Source of the DNA: Pseudolysinimonas_A sp049651805
GTDB lineage: Bacteria > Actinomycetota > Actinomycetes > Actinomycetales > Microbacteriaceae
Direction of reading: 5' to 3'
Assembly: GCF_049651805.1 (NCBI RefSeq)
Contig: NZ_JBASCU010000029.1
Location: forward strand, 62,001 to 126,000
DNA: 64,000 nt
Within the stretch, counting starts at the first letter, position 1; each line of letters begins with the position of its first letter. The translations under genes and the position numbers were made by a program. Below, in pieces: positions 40,568 to 49,676 of this stretch. The notes under the pieces were generated by a model, which ran no database searches, had not been told where the DNA came from, and saw only the letters and a list, made by a program, of their open reading frames with translations.

Positions 40568-42856
40568 CTATCCGCCGAACGTCGTGGATTTCTGCTCGCG
40601 AGGCGGCAGTGCCGCCGGGCCCTGCTCGACGAGCAGCTTGAACTGCGCCGCGTCAATGATGCGCACCCCGAGCTCTTCGGCTTTGCCCAGTTTCGATCCC
40701 GCGCCCGGGCCGGCCGCGACGAAGTCGGTCTTCTTCGAGACGCTGGATGCCGCCTTGCCCCCGGCGCGCAGGATCGCCTCCTGCGCCTCCTCGCGCGAGT
40801 AGCCCTCGAGCGACCCGGTCGCGACGACGGTCAGCCCGGCGAGCACGCCGTCGCCTCCCCCCGCCAGACCCGGACCCGGGTGATCGGGGATGCTCCACGG
40901 CACCCCCGCCCGCGCCCACGCTTCGACGATCTCGACGTGCCAGTCGACCTCGAACCACTCGAGTACGGCATCGGCGATGATGCCTCCGACGCCCTCGACG
41001 GCCGCGAGTTCGTCGCGCGTCGCCGCCCGGATCGCGTCGAGCGACCCGAAGTACGCCGCGAGCGCCCGCGCCGCGACCGGCCCGACGTGGCGGATCGACA
41101 GGGCGACGAGAAAGCGCCACAGCTCTTTCGACGTGGCCTTCTGAAGTTCATCGAGCAGCTTCTCCGCCGCGGCCGACGGGCCCGTCACGGCGGGCTGGTC
41201 TTTGCGGGCGGCTGAGACGATGCGCCGGAACGGGCTGCGCAGATCGGGGTGACCCTCGGCATCCACTTTCACGATGCCGGTCTCGGCGTCGCGCACGCGC
41301 ACCTCGATCGGCAGCAGATCATCCATCGTGAGGGCGAACAGGCCGGCCTCGGTGACGAGCGGCGGCGGCGACGGGATGTCGGGCTGCGTCAGCGCGACGG
41401 CGCCGATCTCGCCGAGCCCCTCGATGTCGAGGGCGCCGCGGGATCCGATGTGCTCGACCCGCCCGCGCACCTGCGCCGGGCACGACCGCGCGTTCGGGCA
41501 GCGCAGGTCGACGTCGCCCTCCTTCGCGGGCGCCAGGGGCGTTCCGCACTCGGGGCAGTTCGTCGGCATCACGAACTCGCGCTCGGAGCCGTCGCGCAAT
41601 TCGACGACGGGCCCGAGCACCTCGGGAATCACGTCGCCCGCCTTGCGCAATACGACGGTGTCGCCGATGAGCACGCCCTTGAGCTTGACGACATCCTGAT
41701 TGTGCAGGGTCGCTTGCCGCACCTCGGAGCCGGCGACGCGCACCTTCTGCATGACGGCGAACGGCGTCGCCCGGCCGGTGCGGCCGATCGACACGACGAT
41801 GTCGAGCAGCTTGGTGTTCACCTGTTCGGGCGGGTACTTGTAGGCGATCGCCCAGCGCGGCGCGCGGCTCGTGGCGCCGAGTTCGTCGTGCAGCGCGAGT
41901 TCGTCGACCTTCACGACGACGCCGTCGATCTCGTGCTCGACCGAATGGCGGTTTTCGCCGTACCGCTCGATGAAGGCGGCGGCGCCCGCGGCATCCTTCG
42001 TGACCTCGAAGCGGGTGGAGGTCGGCAGCCCCCAGCTCGCGAGCAGCTCGTACACCTGCGACTGCGCCGCCACGGGCGGGTCGGGCCACGCGCCGATGCC
42101 GTGCACGAGCATCGACAGCCGCCCGATGCGGGAGCGCATGCGGGCGAGCGCCTCGCCCTGTTTGCCCTCCTCCTTCTGCCGAAGAGAGCCGGATGCCGCA
42201 TTGCGGGGGTTGGCGAACACCCGCTCGCCGGCGGCGACCTGGGCGGCGTTGAGGTGCTCGAAGGCGTCGACGGTGAAGAACACCTCGCCACGTACCTCGA
42301 CGATCGGCGGATGGCCCTCGCCCTCGAGGCGCCGCGGGATGGAGGCGATCATCCGCACGTTCTCGGTGACGTCTTCGCCCACCACGCCGTCGCCGCGGGT
42401 CGCGGCCGAGACGAGCGTTCCGTTCTCGTACCGCAGGTTGAGGGCGAGCCCGTCGATCTTCAGCTCGCACAGGTAGTCGACGCGGCGGCCGGAGTCGCGT
42501 TCGACCTTCGCGGCCCAGGCGAGGAATTCGTCGCGGCTGAACACGTTGTCGAGGCTCAGCATCCGCTCGGCGTGCCGCACCGGGTCGAACAGCTTCGCCG
42601 CCGACCCGCCCACGGTCTGCGTGGGGCTGTCCTGGCTCTGCAACTCCGGATGCAGCCGCTCGAGCTCCTCGAGACGGCGCATCAGCGCGTCGTAGTCGGC
42701 GTCGTCGACCAGCACGGTGTCGCGCTCGTAGTACGCCTCGCGCAGCTCGAGGATGCGGGCGGTCAGGTCATCGGCCTCGGCCTTCGCCGCCGCGAGATCG
42801 GCGCTCGTGCGTTGCGGCCATTGCTCGAGAGGGTCGGAGTGCGATCCGCGGGGCAT
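40568..42856 (-). CDS. ligA: NAD-dependent DNA ligase
   Basis: A 762-residue LigA that seals nicks in replication and repair. Order: Ia domain, adenylation domain with CELKIDG (lysine K133), RGEVFF and VVKVDEL motifs, OB fold, zinc finger (CPECGTPL then CPNARSCPAQ), HhH repeats and a C-terminal BRCT domain (GLTVVATGSLEGYSREEAQE). Length is slightly above the typical 670-700 because of inserts, notably near the HhH region. ATG 42856 gives the complete N-terminus. Confidence 0.96.
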   Translation of the reverse strand: MPRGSHSDPLEQWPQRTSADLAAAKAEADDLTARILELREAYYERDTVLVDDADYDALMRRLEELERLHPELQSQDSPTQTVGGSAAKLFDPVRHAERMLSLDNVFSRDEFLAWAAKVERDSGRRVDYLCELKIDGLALNLRYENGTLVSAATRGDGVVGEDVTENVRMIASIPRRLEGEGHPPIVEVRGEVFFTVDAFEHLNAAQVAAGERVFANPRNAASGSLRQKEEGKQGEALARMRSRIGRLSMLVHGIGAWPDPPVAAQSQVYELLASWGLPTSTRFEVTKDAAGAAAFIERYGENRHSVEHEIDGVVVKVDELALHDELGATSRAPRWAIAYKYPPEQVNTKLLDIVVSIGRTGRATPFAVMQKVRVAGSEVRQATLHNQDVVKLKGVLIGDTVVLRKAGDVIPEVLGPVVELRDGSEREFVMPTNCPECGTPLAPAKEGDVDLRCPNARSCPAQVRGRVEHIGSRGALDIEGLGEIGAVALTQPDIPSPPPLVTEAGLFALTMDDLLPIEVRVRDAETGIVKVDAEGHPDLRSPFRRIVSAARKDQPAVTGPSAAAEKLLDELQKATSKELWRFLVALSIRHVGPVAARALAAYFGSLDAIRAATRDELAAVEGVGGIIADAVLEWFEVDWHVEIVEAWARAGVPWSIPDHPGPGLAGGGDGVLAGLTVVATGSLEGYSREEAQEAILRAGGKAASSVSKKTDFVAAGPGAGSKLGKAEELGVRIIDAAQFKLLVEQGPAALPPREQKSTTFGG

Positions 42857-42888
42857 GGGTTCAGCTTAGGAACGACGACCGACGCCCG

Positions 42889-43995
42889 TCAGACGCCCGC
42901 CGGGACCGCCGATACGGTGCGGTCGATCGTGCACTGACCGAGCACCCGGGTGCCGACGTAGATGACGGCGCTCTGCCCCGGGGCGACGCCATCGAGCGGC
43001 TCCCGCAGGGTCACGACGAGGTCGCCGTCGGCGACGCGCGCGGACGCGGGGACGGGGTCTCCGTGCGCCCGCACCTGCACCTCGCAGTCGAATGCGGTCG
43101 CGGGGTCGGCGGGCGGCATCCCGGCCCAGCTGATCCGGGAGCCCGCCAGTTGCCCGATGGCGAGGGCCTCGCGCGGCCCGACCACGACCTCGTTGGTCTT
43201 CGGTCGCACCTCGAGCACGTAGCGCGGCTTGCCGTCGGCGGCCGGGAACCCGATGTCGAGACCCTTCCGCTGCCCGACGGTGAACGCGAGCGCTCCCGGG
43301 TGGGTGCCGACGCGCTCGCCCGATCGGTCGAGGATGGCTCCCTCCGCAAGGGCGACCCGCTCCGACAGCCAGCCGCGGGTGTCGCCATCGGGGATGAAGC
43401 AGATGTCGTGCGAGTCGGGCTTCTGCGCCACCGTGAGCCCGCGGGCGGCGGCCTCGGCGCGCACGAGATTCTTCGACGGCGTGTCGCCGAGCGGGAACAT
43501 CGCGTGCTCGAGCTGCGACGCGGTCAGCACGCCGAGCACGTAGGACTGGTCTTTCGCCCAGGTCGCGGCTCGGTGCAGCTCGCGCGACCCGTCGGGGGCG
43601 ATGCGGATGTCGGCGTAGTGCCCGGTCGCGACGGCGTCGAAGCCGAGGGCGAGGGCCTTCTCCATGAGCGCCGCGAACTTGATCTTCTCGTTGCAGCGCA
43701 GGCACGGGTTGGGGGTGCGACCGGCGCTGTACTCGGCGACGAAGTCCTCGACGACATCCTCGGCGAAGCGCTCTGAGAAGTCCCACACGTAGAACGGGAT
43801 GCCGAGCAGATTCGCCGCGCGGCGGGCATCCATCGCGTCTTCGATCGTGCAACAGCCGCGACTACCGGTGCGCAGGGTGCCGCGCTGCCGGGAGAGCGCG
43901 AGGTGCACGCCGACGACCTCGTGCCCCGCGTCGACGGCGCGCGCGGCGGCCACGGCGCTGTCGACGCCGCCGCTCATCGCCGCGAGAACCTTCAC
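42889..43995 (-). CDS. mnmA: tRNA 2-thiouridine synthase MnmA
   Basis: A 368-residue tRNA-specific thiolase that makes 2-thiouridine at the wobble position of Lys, Glu and Gln tRNAs. The PP-loop SGGVDS (8-13), catalytic C98 in NPCLRCNEKIKF and C199 in SHDICFIPDGD are present. GTG 43995 is preferred because MnmA proteins begin with KVLxAMSGGVDS. Sulfur would come from a cysteine desulfurase, whose gene in this window is at 49677-50852 on the same strand, beyond the inserted transporter operon. Confidence 0.95.
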   Translation of the reverse strand: MKVLAAMSGGVDSAVAAARAVDAGHEVVGVHLALSRQRGTLRTGSRGCCTIEDAMDARRAANLLGIPFYVWDFSERFAEDVVEDFVAEYSAGRTPNPCLRCNEKIKFAALMEKALALGFDAVATGHYADIRIAPDGSRELHRAATWAKDQSYVLGVLTASQLEHAMFPLGDTPSKNLVRAEAAARGLTVAQKPDSHDICFIPDGDTRGWLSERVALAEGAILDRSGERVGTHPGALAFTVGQRKGLDIGFPAADGKPRYVLEVRPKTNEVVVGPREALAIGQLAGSRISWAGMPPADPATAFDCEVQVRAHGDPVPASARVADGDLVVTLREPLDGVAPGQSAVIYVGTRVLGQCTIDRTVSAVPAGV

Positions 43996-44149
43996 AGGCT
44001 CAGAACCTTCACTGCACGTCCCTCTCTTCGCCCTCCAGGGTAGCTGGCGTTGCCCGTGGTGGCTGCGAGAGCGATTGCCCGCGTGCGCCGCCGAGTGTTT
44101 CGCGCCGGTAACGATCCGCTCACTCCACGACGACAAATCCGAAGCGGTG

Positions 44150-44189
44150 TGTTAGACCTAACAGGTGCTGTACCCCCCGAACGGGGTAC
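44150..44189 (+). promoter_or_regulatory. Putative operator and leader stem-loop of the peptide transporter operon
   Basis: TGTTAG-AC-CTAACA (44150-44163) is a 14-bp near-palindrome that could bind a dimeric repressor. Seven bases later GTACCCC (44170-44176) pairs with GGGGTAC (44183-44189) around a 6-base loop. Both lie 60-100 bases before the binding-protein start. No linked regulator gene is visible. Confidence 0.4.
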
Positions 44190-44252
44190 AGGCTGGGGGG
44201 CTGCCACAAGCGACCCCTCCTTTTCGTGAATCACCAGAGAGAGGCAAGGGGA

Positions 44253-45869
44253 ATGAACACCCTCCGAAAGACGCGCACCCGCGTCGCCCTCGTCGCGGCT
44301 CCCATCGCGGCGGCACTCGTGCTCGCCGGTTGCGCCAGCGGCGGCGACCCGGGCGGCGACGACAACATCATCCTCGTCGGCACCACCGATAAGGTCACAA
44401 CGCTCGATCCCGCCGGCTCCTACGACAACGGGTCGCTCGCGCTGCAGATCAACGTCTTCCCCTACCTGGTCGACACCGCTCTCGACAGCACCGAGGTCGA
44501 GCCGTCGCTCGCCGAGACCGCCGAGTTCACCGCTCCCGACGAGTACACCGTGACGCTGCCGGAAGGCCTGACCTGGGCGAACGGCAACGTGCTCGACGCC
44601 AACGACGTCGTCTTCTCGTTCGAGCGCAACATCGCGATCGCCGACCCCAACGGCGCGTCGAGCCTGCTCTACAACCTCGACAGCGTCGAAGCCGTCGACG
44701 ATACGACCGTCGTCTTCCATCTCAAGAGCGAGAACGACCAGGTCTTCCCGTTCATCCTGACCAGCTTCCCCGGCGCGATCGTCGACGATGAAGTGTTCTC
44801 GGCCGACGCGCTGACCCCCGACAACGAGATCGTCGACGCGAACGCGTTCGGTGGCCCCTACGTCATCACGAGCTACGACTTCAACCAGACCGTCGAGCTC
44901 GCTCCGAACCCGGAGTACCGCGGCCTCATCGAGGCTCCCGCCAACGACGGCGTCATCCTCAGCTACTACGCCGACTCGTCGAACCTCAAGCTCGACGTGC
45001 AGGAGGGCGAGATCGATGTCGCCTATCGCAGCCTGTCGGCGACCGACGTCGAAGACCTGAGCGGCAACGACAATGTCACCGTTCACGACGGCCCCGGTGG
45101 CGAGATCCGTTACATCGTGTTCAACTTCAACACCCAGCCGTTCGGCGCGACGACCGCGGAGGCCGACCCGGCCAAGGCGCTCGCCGTGCGCCAGGCGGTC
45201 GCGTCGCTCATCGACCGCGACGCCATCTCGGAGCAGGTCTACAAGGGCACCTACACGCCGCTGTACTCCTTCGTGCCCGACGGCTTCGCTGGTGCTACCG
45301 AGGTGCTCAAGGACCTCTACGGCGACGGCGACGGCGGCCCCTCGGTCGAGAACGCCACGCAGATCCTCGCCGACGCGGGAGTCACGACGCCGGTCGAGCT
45401 CAACCTGCAGTACAGCCCCGACCACTACGGCCCGAGCTCGGGTGACGAGTACGCCCTCATCGAAGACCAGCTGGAGGCCGACGGGCTGTTCGCCGTCAAC
45501 CTGCAGTCGACCGAGTGGGTGCAGTACTCCGAAGACCGCACCGCCGACGTCTACCCGGCGTACCAGCTCGGCTGGTTCCCGGACTACTCCGACGCCGACA
45601 ACTACCTGTCGCCGTTCTTCCTCACGCAGAACTTCCTCGGCAACCACTTCACCGACCCGGCCGTCGACGAGATGATCCTCCAGCAGGCGGTCACTCCCGA
45701 CGCCGGCGAGCGGGAGGCGCTCATCGGCGACATCCAGGCGGCGGTGGCCGAGCAGCTCTCGACCGTGCCGTACCTCCAGGGTGCGCAGGTCGCGGTGTCG
45801 GGTACCGACATCGACGGCATCGTGCTGGATGCGTCGTTCAAGTTCCGTTGGGCTCCGGTCACGCGCTGA
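44253..45869 (+). CDS. Peptide/opine ABC transporter substrate-binding lipoprotein
   Basis: A 538-residue family-5 solute-binding protein (DppA/OppA-like). It has a lipoprotein signal (LVAAPIAAALVLAGC, Cys 29), then TTDKVTTLDPAGSYDNGS, PSLAETAEFTAPDEYTVTLP and ANDVVFSFER, the usual SBP_bac_5 order. It binds peptides or similar ligands outside the cell. It is the first gene of a four-gene operon. ATG 44253 follows AGGCAAGGGG. Confidence 0.93.
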   Translation: MNTLRKTRTRVALVAAPIAAALVLAGCASGGDPGGDDNIILVGTTDKVTTLDPAGSYDNGSLALQINVFPYLVDTALDSTEVEPSLAETAEFTAPDEYTVTLPEGLTWANGNVLDANDVVFSFERNIAIADPNGASSLLYNLDSVEAVDDTTVVFHLKSENDQVFPFILTSFPGAIVDDEVFSADALTPDNEIVDANAFGGPYVITSYDFNQTVELAPNPEYRGLIEAPANDGVILSYYADSSNLKLDVQEGEIDVAYRSLSATDVEDLSGNDNVTVHDGPGGEIRYIVFNFNTQPFGATTAEADPAKALAVRQAVASLIDRDAISEQVYKGTYTPLYSFVPDGFAGATEVLKDLYGDGDGGPSVENATQILADAGVTTPVELNLQYSPDHYGPSSGDEYALIEDQLEADGLFAVNLQSTEWVQYSEDRTADVYPAYQLGWFPDYSDADNYLSPFFLTQNFLGNHFTDPAVDEMILQQAVTPDAGEREALIGDIQAAVAEQLSTVPYLQGAQVAVSGTDIDGIVLDASFKFRWAPVTR

Positions 45870-45883
45870 CCTGATGTCCGCCC

Positions 45884-45913
45884 GGGGGTGGCCCGCAGCG
45901 ACGGGCCACCCCC
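45884..45913 (+). promoter_or_regulatory. 12-bp perfect stem-loop between binding protein and permease
   Basis: GGGGGTGGCCCG (45884-45895) pairs with CGGGCCACCCCC (45902-45913) around a 6-base loop. It sits in the 89-base gap after the binding-protein gene, the same position as the stem at 5019-5052 in the sugar operon. Probably an mRNA-protecting or partly terminating hairpin. Confidence 0.7.
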
Positions 45914-45958
45914 ACCGGCGGCACCGCCCGACTTCCCGAAAATGAGAAGCTTCCACCT

Positions 45959-47032
45959 ATGACCACGACCGAGGCGTCGCCGGTTTCCGCCGTCTCCGCA
46001 CGCTCCGGCGGGGGGTCGCTCGGCCGCTACCTGGTCGTGCGCTTCCTGCTCATCTTTCCGACCGTCTTCATCCTCGTGTCGATGGTGTTCCTGTTCATGC
46101 GGGTCACCGGTGACCCGATCACCGCCGCGCTCGGCGGCCGGCTCCCTGCCGACCAGCTCGCGGAGCGCATCCACGAGGCTGGCTACGACCGGCCGATCAT
46201 GGTGCAGTACCTGGAGTACCTCGGCCAGGTGTTCACCCTCAACTTCGGCACGACGCTCACCGACAACCAGCAGGTGACCGATGTGCTGCTGCGCTACGGC
46301 GGCGCGACGCTCGAACTCGCGATCTACGCGTTACTCGTCGCACTCGTCGTCGGCATTCCCCTCGGGATGCTGTCGGCCGCCGTTCGCGACCGGTGGGGCG
46401 ACGCCGTGCTGCGGGTCTTCGCGATCCTCTGCTACGCAACACCCGTCTTCTTCGCGGGTCTGCTGCTCAAGCTGATCTTCGCGGTCGGCCTCGACGTTCT
46501 GCCCGTCGCGGGACGCGCGTCGGTGCGCGTCGAACTCGCTCTCGGCCGCATCGACAATCCGACGGGCATCTACCTGATCGACGCCGTGCGCACCGGCAGC
46601 CCCGCCGTCATCGGCGACGTGCTGTCGCACGCGGTCCTGCCCGGCATCGCGCTCGGCCTGCTCACGGCGGGCGTCTTCCTGCGCCTTGTGCGCACCAACG
46701 TCATCGGAACGCTCGCGATGCCCTACGTCGACGCGGCCCGCTCGCGCGGCATCAGCGAGGTGCGTCTCGTGCGCAAGCACGCGTTCAAGCCGGCGCTCAT
46801 CCCGATCATCACCGTCATCGGCCTCCAGGTCGCGATGCTGCTCGGCGGCGCGGTGCTCACCGAGACCACCTTCGAGTGGGAGGGTCTCGGCTTCCAGCTC
46901 GCGCACTACCTGTCGGCGCGCGACTTCGTCGCGGTGCAGGGGATCGTTGCACTGCTCGCCGTGATCGTCGCGCTCACCAACTTCTTCGTCGACATCATCG
47001 CGGCGCTCATCGACCCACGGGTGAGGTACTGA
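45959..47032 (+). CDS. Peptide ABC transporter permease (DppB-like)
   Basis: A 357-residue membrane permease with six predicted helices: the first at FLLIFPTVFILVSMVFLF (after a 25-residue cytoplasmic tail) and the last at IVALLAVIVALTNFFVDIIA. The EAA-type loop is AARSRGISEVRLVRKHAFKP, typical of DppB/OppB. The next gene starts within its stop (TGATG). It forms the translocation pore with the DppC-like partner. Confidence 0.93.
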   Translation: MTTTEASPVSAVSARSGGGSLGRYLVVRFLLIFPTVFILVSMVFLFMRVTGDPITAALGGRLPADQLAERIHEAGYDRPIMVQYLEYLGQVFTLNFGTTLTDNQQVTDVLLRYGGATLELAIYALLVALVVGIPLGMLSAAVRDRWGDAVLRVFAILCYATPVFFAGLLLKLIFAVGLDVLPVAGRASVRVELALGRIDNPTGIYLIDAVRTGSPAVIGDVLSHAVLPGIALGLLTAGVFLRLVRTNVIGTLAMPYVDAARSRGISEVRLVRKHAFKPALIPIITVIGLQVAMLLGGAVLTETTFEWEGLGFQLAHYLSARDFVAVQGIVALLAVIVALTNFFVDIIAALIDPRVRY

Positions 47033-48030
47033 TGGCCGCCCCGCATCGCCGCTTCTCGTTCGCGCGACTGCCGATCGTGCACCAGTACCGGCAGTCGGTC
47101 GGCCTCCAGCGCGGCATGCTCACCGCGGGGCTCGTGATCTGCGCGATCTTCGTGCTCGCCGCCATCTTCGCCCCCGTTCTCGCGCCGTTCGGGTACAACC
47201 AGCTGTCGGTCGACGGTGAACGCTTCGGCGCGCAGCAGCCGCCGAGCGCCGAGCACCTGCTGGGAACGACCGTCGGCGGCTACGACGTGCTGTCACGCGT
47301 CATCTGGGGCAGCCAGACGGCGCTGATGGTGATCGTCGTCGCGGTGCTGCTGTCGATCTTCGTCGGCATCCTGCTCGGCCTGCTCTCGGGTTACCTCGGC
47401 GGCTGGCTCGACCGAGTGCTCGTCGTGATCGCCGATGCCGTCTACGCGTTCCCGACGCTGCTGCTCGCGATCGTCGCGGCGATCGTCATCTCGGGCGGTC
47501 GCTCGAGCCTGCTCGGCGGCGTGTTCGCGGCGGCCGTCTCGATCACGGTCGTCTTCATCCCGCAGTACTTCCGCGTCATCCGCGCCGAGGCGGTGCGCAT
47601 CAAGCCGGAGGCGTACGTCGAGTCGGCCCTCGTCATCGGGGCGTCGACGCCGCGGATCATGTTCCGTCACGTGTTCCGCAACGCGACCCGCACCCTGCCG
47701 CTCATCTTCACGCTCAACAGTTCGGAGGCGATCCTGACACTCGCCGCCCTCGGCTTCCTGGGATTCGGGATCGAGCCGACCGCAGCAGCCGAGTGGGGCT
47801 ACGACCTCAACCGCTCGATCGCCGACGTCACGAGCGGCATCTGGTGGACGTCGGTCTTCCCCGGGTCCGCGATCGTGCTCGTCGTGCTCGGCATCACGCT
47901 CGTCGGCGAGAGCCTCAACGACCTCGCCGACCCGCGTCTGCGGGCCCGGCGCCGTGCCGCCGCGACCCCGGCCGACGCCGCCGCGCAGTCGACCCCGATG
48001 GCACGCGAAGAACTCGGGGAGGTGCCGTGA
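47032..48030 (+). CDS. Peptide ABC transporter permease (DppC-like)
   Basis: A 332-residue permease. The N-terminal OppC-N segment (LTAGLVICAIFVLAAIFAPV) precedes the DppC motif HLLGTTVGGYDVLSRVIWGS (GTD-x-x-GRD-like). The EAA loop is ESALVIGASTPRIMFRHVFR. The Ala-rich C-terminal tail is cytoplasmic. Start and stop overlap its neighbours by one base (TGATG on both sides), showing tight translational coupling. Confidence 0.93.
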   Translation: MAAPHRRFSFARLPIVHQYRQSVGLQRGMLTAGLVICAIFVLAAIFAPVLAPFGYNQLSVDGERFGAQQPPSAEHLLGTTVGGYDVLSRVIWGSQTALMVIVVAVLLSIFVGILLGLLSGYLGGWLDRVLVVIADAVYAFPTLLLAIVAAIVISGGRSSLLGGVFAAAVSITVVFIPQYFRVIRAEAVRIKPEAYVESALVIGASTPRIMFRHVFRNATRTLPLIFTLNSSEAILTLAALGFLGFGIEPTAAAEWGYDLNRSIADVTSGIWWTSVFPGSAIVLVVLGITLVGESLNDLADPRLRARRRAAATPADAAAQSTPMAREELGEVP

Positions 48031-49673
48031 TGACCGGTTCGCGGGACGCGCTCGCGGTCGAGATCCGCGACCTCGACATCACCTTCGCAACCGACGGCGG
48101 CGATGTTGCCGCGGTCCGCGGCATCGACCTCGACGTGCGCGCCGGTGAGGTGCTCGCGATCGTCGGCGAATCCGGCAGCGGCAAGACCGTCACGGGCCGC
48201 AGCATCTTAGGGCTGCTTCCCGAGACGGCGCGCGTCGACGGCGCGGTGCTGCTCACCGGAACGGATGTCGTCGGCCTCTCCCCCGACCGGATGCGGGCCC
48301 TCCGCGGCCCCGCCGCGGCGATGATCTTCCAGGAGCCCTCGACGTCGCTCAATCCCGTCTATACGGTCGGCTGGCAGTTGGCGGAAGGGCTGCGCGCCCA
48401 CGGCAAGGTCTCGAAGGCCGACGCCCGCGCGACGGCGATCGACGTGCTCGGCCGAGTCGGCATTCCCGACCCTGAGCGCCGCGTCGACGATTACCCGCAC
48501 CAGTTCTCGGGCGGCCAGAAGCAGCGCATCGTCATCGCGATGGCACTTGCGCTGCGACCCGCCGTGATCGTCGCCGACGAGCCGACGACTGCTCTCGACG
48601 TCACGGTGCAGGCCGAGATCCTCGACCTGCTGCGCACCCTGCGCGACGAGTTCGGCACCGCGATCGTGCTGATCACCCACAACATGGGCGTCGTCGCCGA
48701 TCTCGCGGATCGCGTCGCGGTGATGTACGAGGGCGAAATCGTCGAAACCGCGCCGGTTCGGGAGCTGTTCGCTCACCCCCGCGACCCGTACACGCAGCGC
48801 CTGCTCGCGGCCGTGCCGCGGCTTGAAATCGTCGACCGGGCGTTCACGGGGGATGCCGCCGCAGTGCCCGTCGTGGTCGCTCTCGACCTCTCGATCGACT
48901 ACGCCGGGCGCCTGGGCCGCAAGGCGTTCCGGGCCGTTTCGGCGGTGAGTTTCGACATCCGGCCCGGCGAGGTGGTGGGCCTCGTCGGCGAGTCGGGATC
49001 GGGCAAGACGACGATCGGGCGCGCGATCGCCGGCCTCACCCGGGTCACCGGCGGGTCGCTGCAGGTGCTCGGCACCGAACTCGCCGGCGGACGAGAGCGC
49101 GACTTCCGGCCCAAGCGCCGCGAACTCGGGTTCGTCTTCCAAGACCCGGCCTCGAGCTTCAACCCGTTGCTGACGATCGCCGACTGCATCGCCGAGCCGC
49201 TCGTCGTGCACGGCGAGGCGTCGAACCCGGCGGCGGCGCGCGGCAAGGTGGACGAGTTGCTCGACGCCGTGCAGTTGCCCGGCGACTACGGCGACCGCTT
49301 TCCCCACGAACTCTCCGGCGGACAACGACAGCGGGCCTCCCTGGCTCGGGCCATCGCCCTCGACCCGAAGCTGCTGATCGCCGACGAACCGACGAGTGCG
49401 CTCGACGTGTCGGTGCAGGCCCGGGTGCTCGAGCTGTTCGCCGAACTGCAGGAACGCTTCGGGTTCGCCTGCCTGTTCATCACGCACGACCTCGCGGTGG
49501 TCGACTTGCTCGCGCACCGCGTCGTCGTGCTGCATCGCGGCGAGATCGCCGAACATGGCCCGACCTCCCAGGTGCTGGGCTCGCCGCAGGATCCCTACAC
49601 GCAGCGCCTCATCGCGGCCCTTCCGATTCCGGATCCCGTCGAGCAGGCCGCCCGCCGCGCTGCGCGCCAGTAG
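48030..49673 (+). CDS. Fused dual-ATPase of the peptide ABC transporter (DppD-DppF-like)
   Basis: A 547-residue protein with two complete ABC ATPase domains. Domain 1: Walker A GESGSGKT, signature FSGGQKQR, Walker B VIVADEPTTALD. Domain 2: Walker A GESGSGKT, signature LSGGQRQR, Walker B LLIADEPTSALD. Each is followed by an oligopeptide-transporter C-terminal HPRDPYTQRLLA or SPQDPYTQRLIA segment. The fusion supplies both nucleotide-binding subunits in one chain, common in actinobacteria. Confidence 0.95.
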   Translation: MTGSRDALAVEIRDLDITFATDGGDVAAVRGIDLDVRAGEVLAIVGESGSGKTVTGRSILGLLPETARVDGAVLLTGTDVVGLSPDRMRALRGPAAAMIFQEPSTSLNPVYTVGWQLAEGLRAHGKVSKADARATAIDVLGRVGIPDPERRVDDYPHQFSGGQKQRIVIAMALALRPAVIVADEPTTALDVTVQAEILDLLRTLRDEFGTAIVLITHNMGVVADLADRVAVMYEGEIVETAPVRELFAHPRDPYTQRLLAAVPRLEIVDRAFTGDAAAVPVVVALDLSIDYAGRLGRKAFRAVSAVSFDIRPGEVVGLVGESGSGKTTIGRAIAGLTRVTGGSLQVLGTELAGGRERDFRPKRRELGFVFQDPASSFNPLLTIADCIAEPLVVHGEASNPAAARGKVDELLDAVQLPGDYGDRFPHELSGGQRQRASLARAIALDPKLLIADEPTSALDVSVQARVLELFAELQERFGFACLFITHDLAVVDLLAHRVVVLHRGEIAEHGPTSQVLGSPQDPYTQRLIAALPIPDPVEQAARRAARQ

Positions 49674-49676
49674 CCT

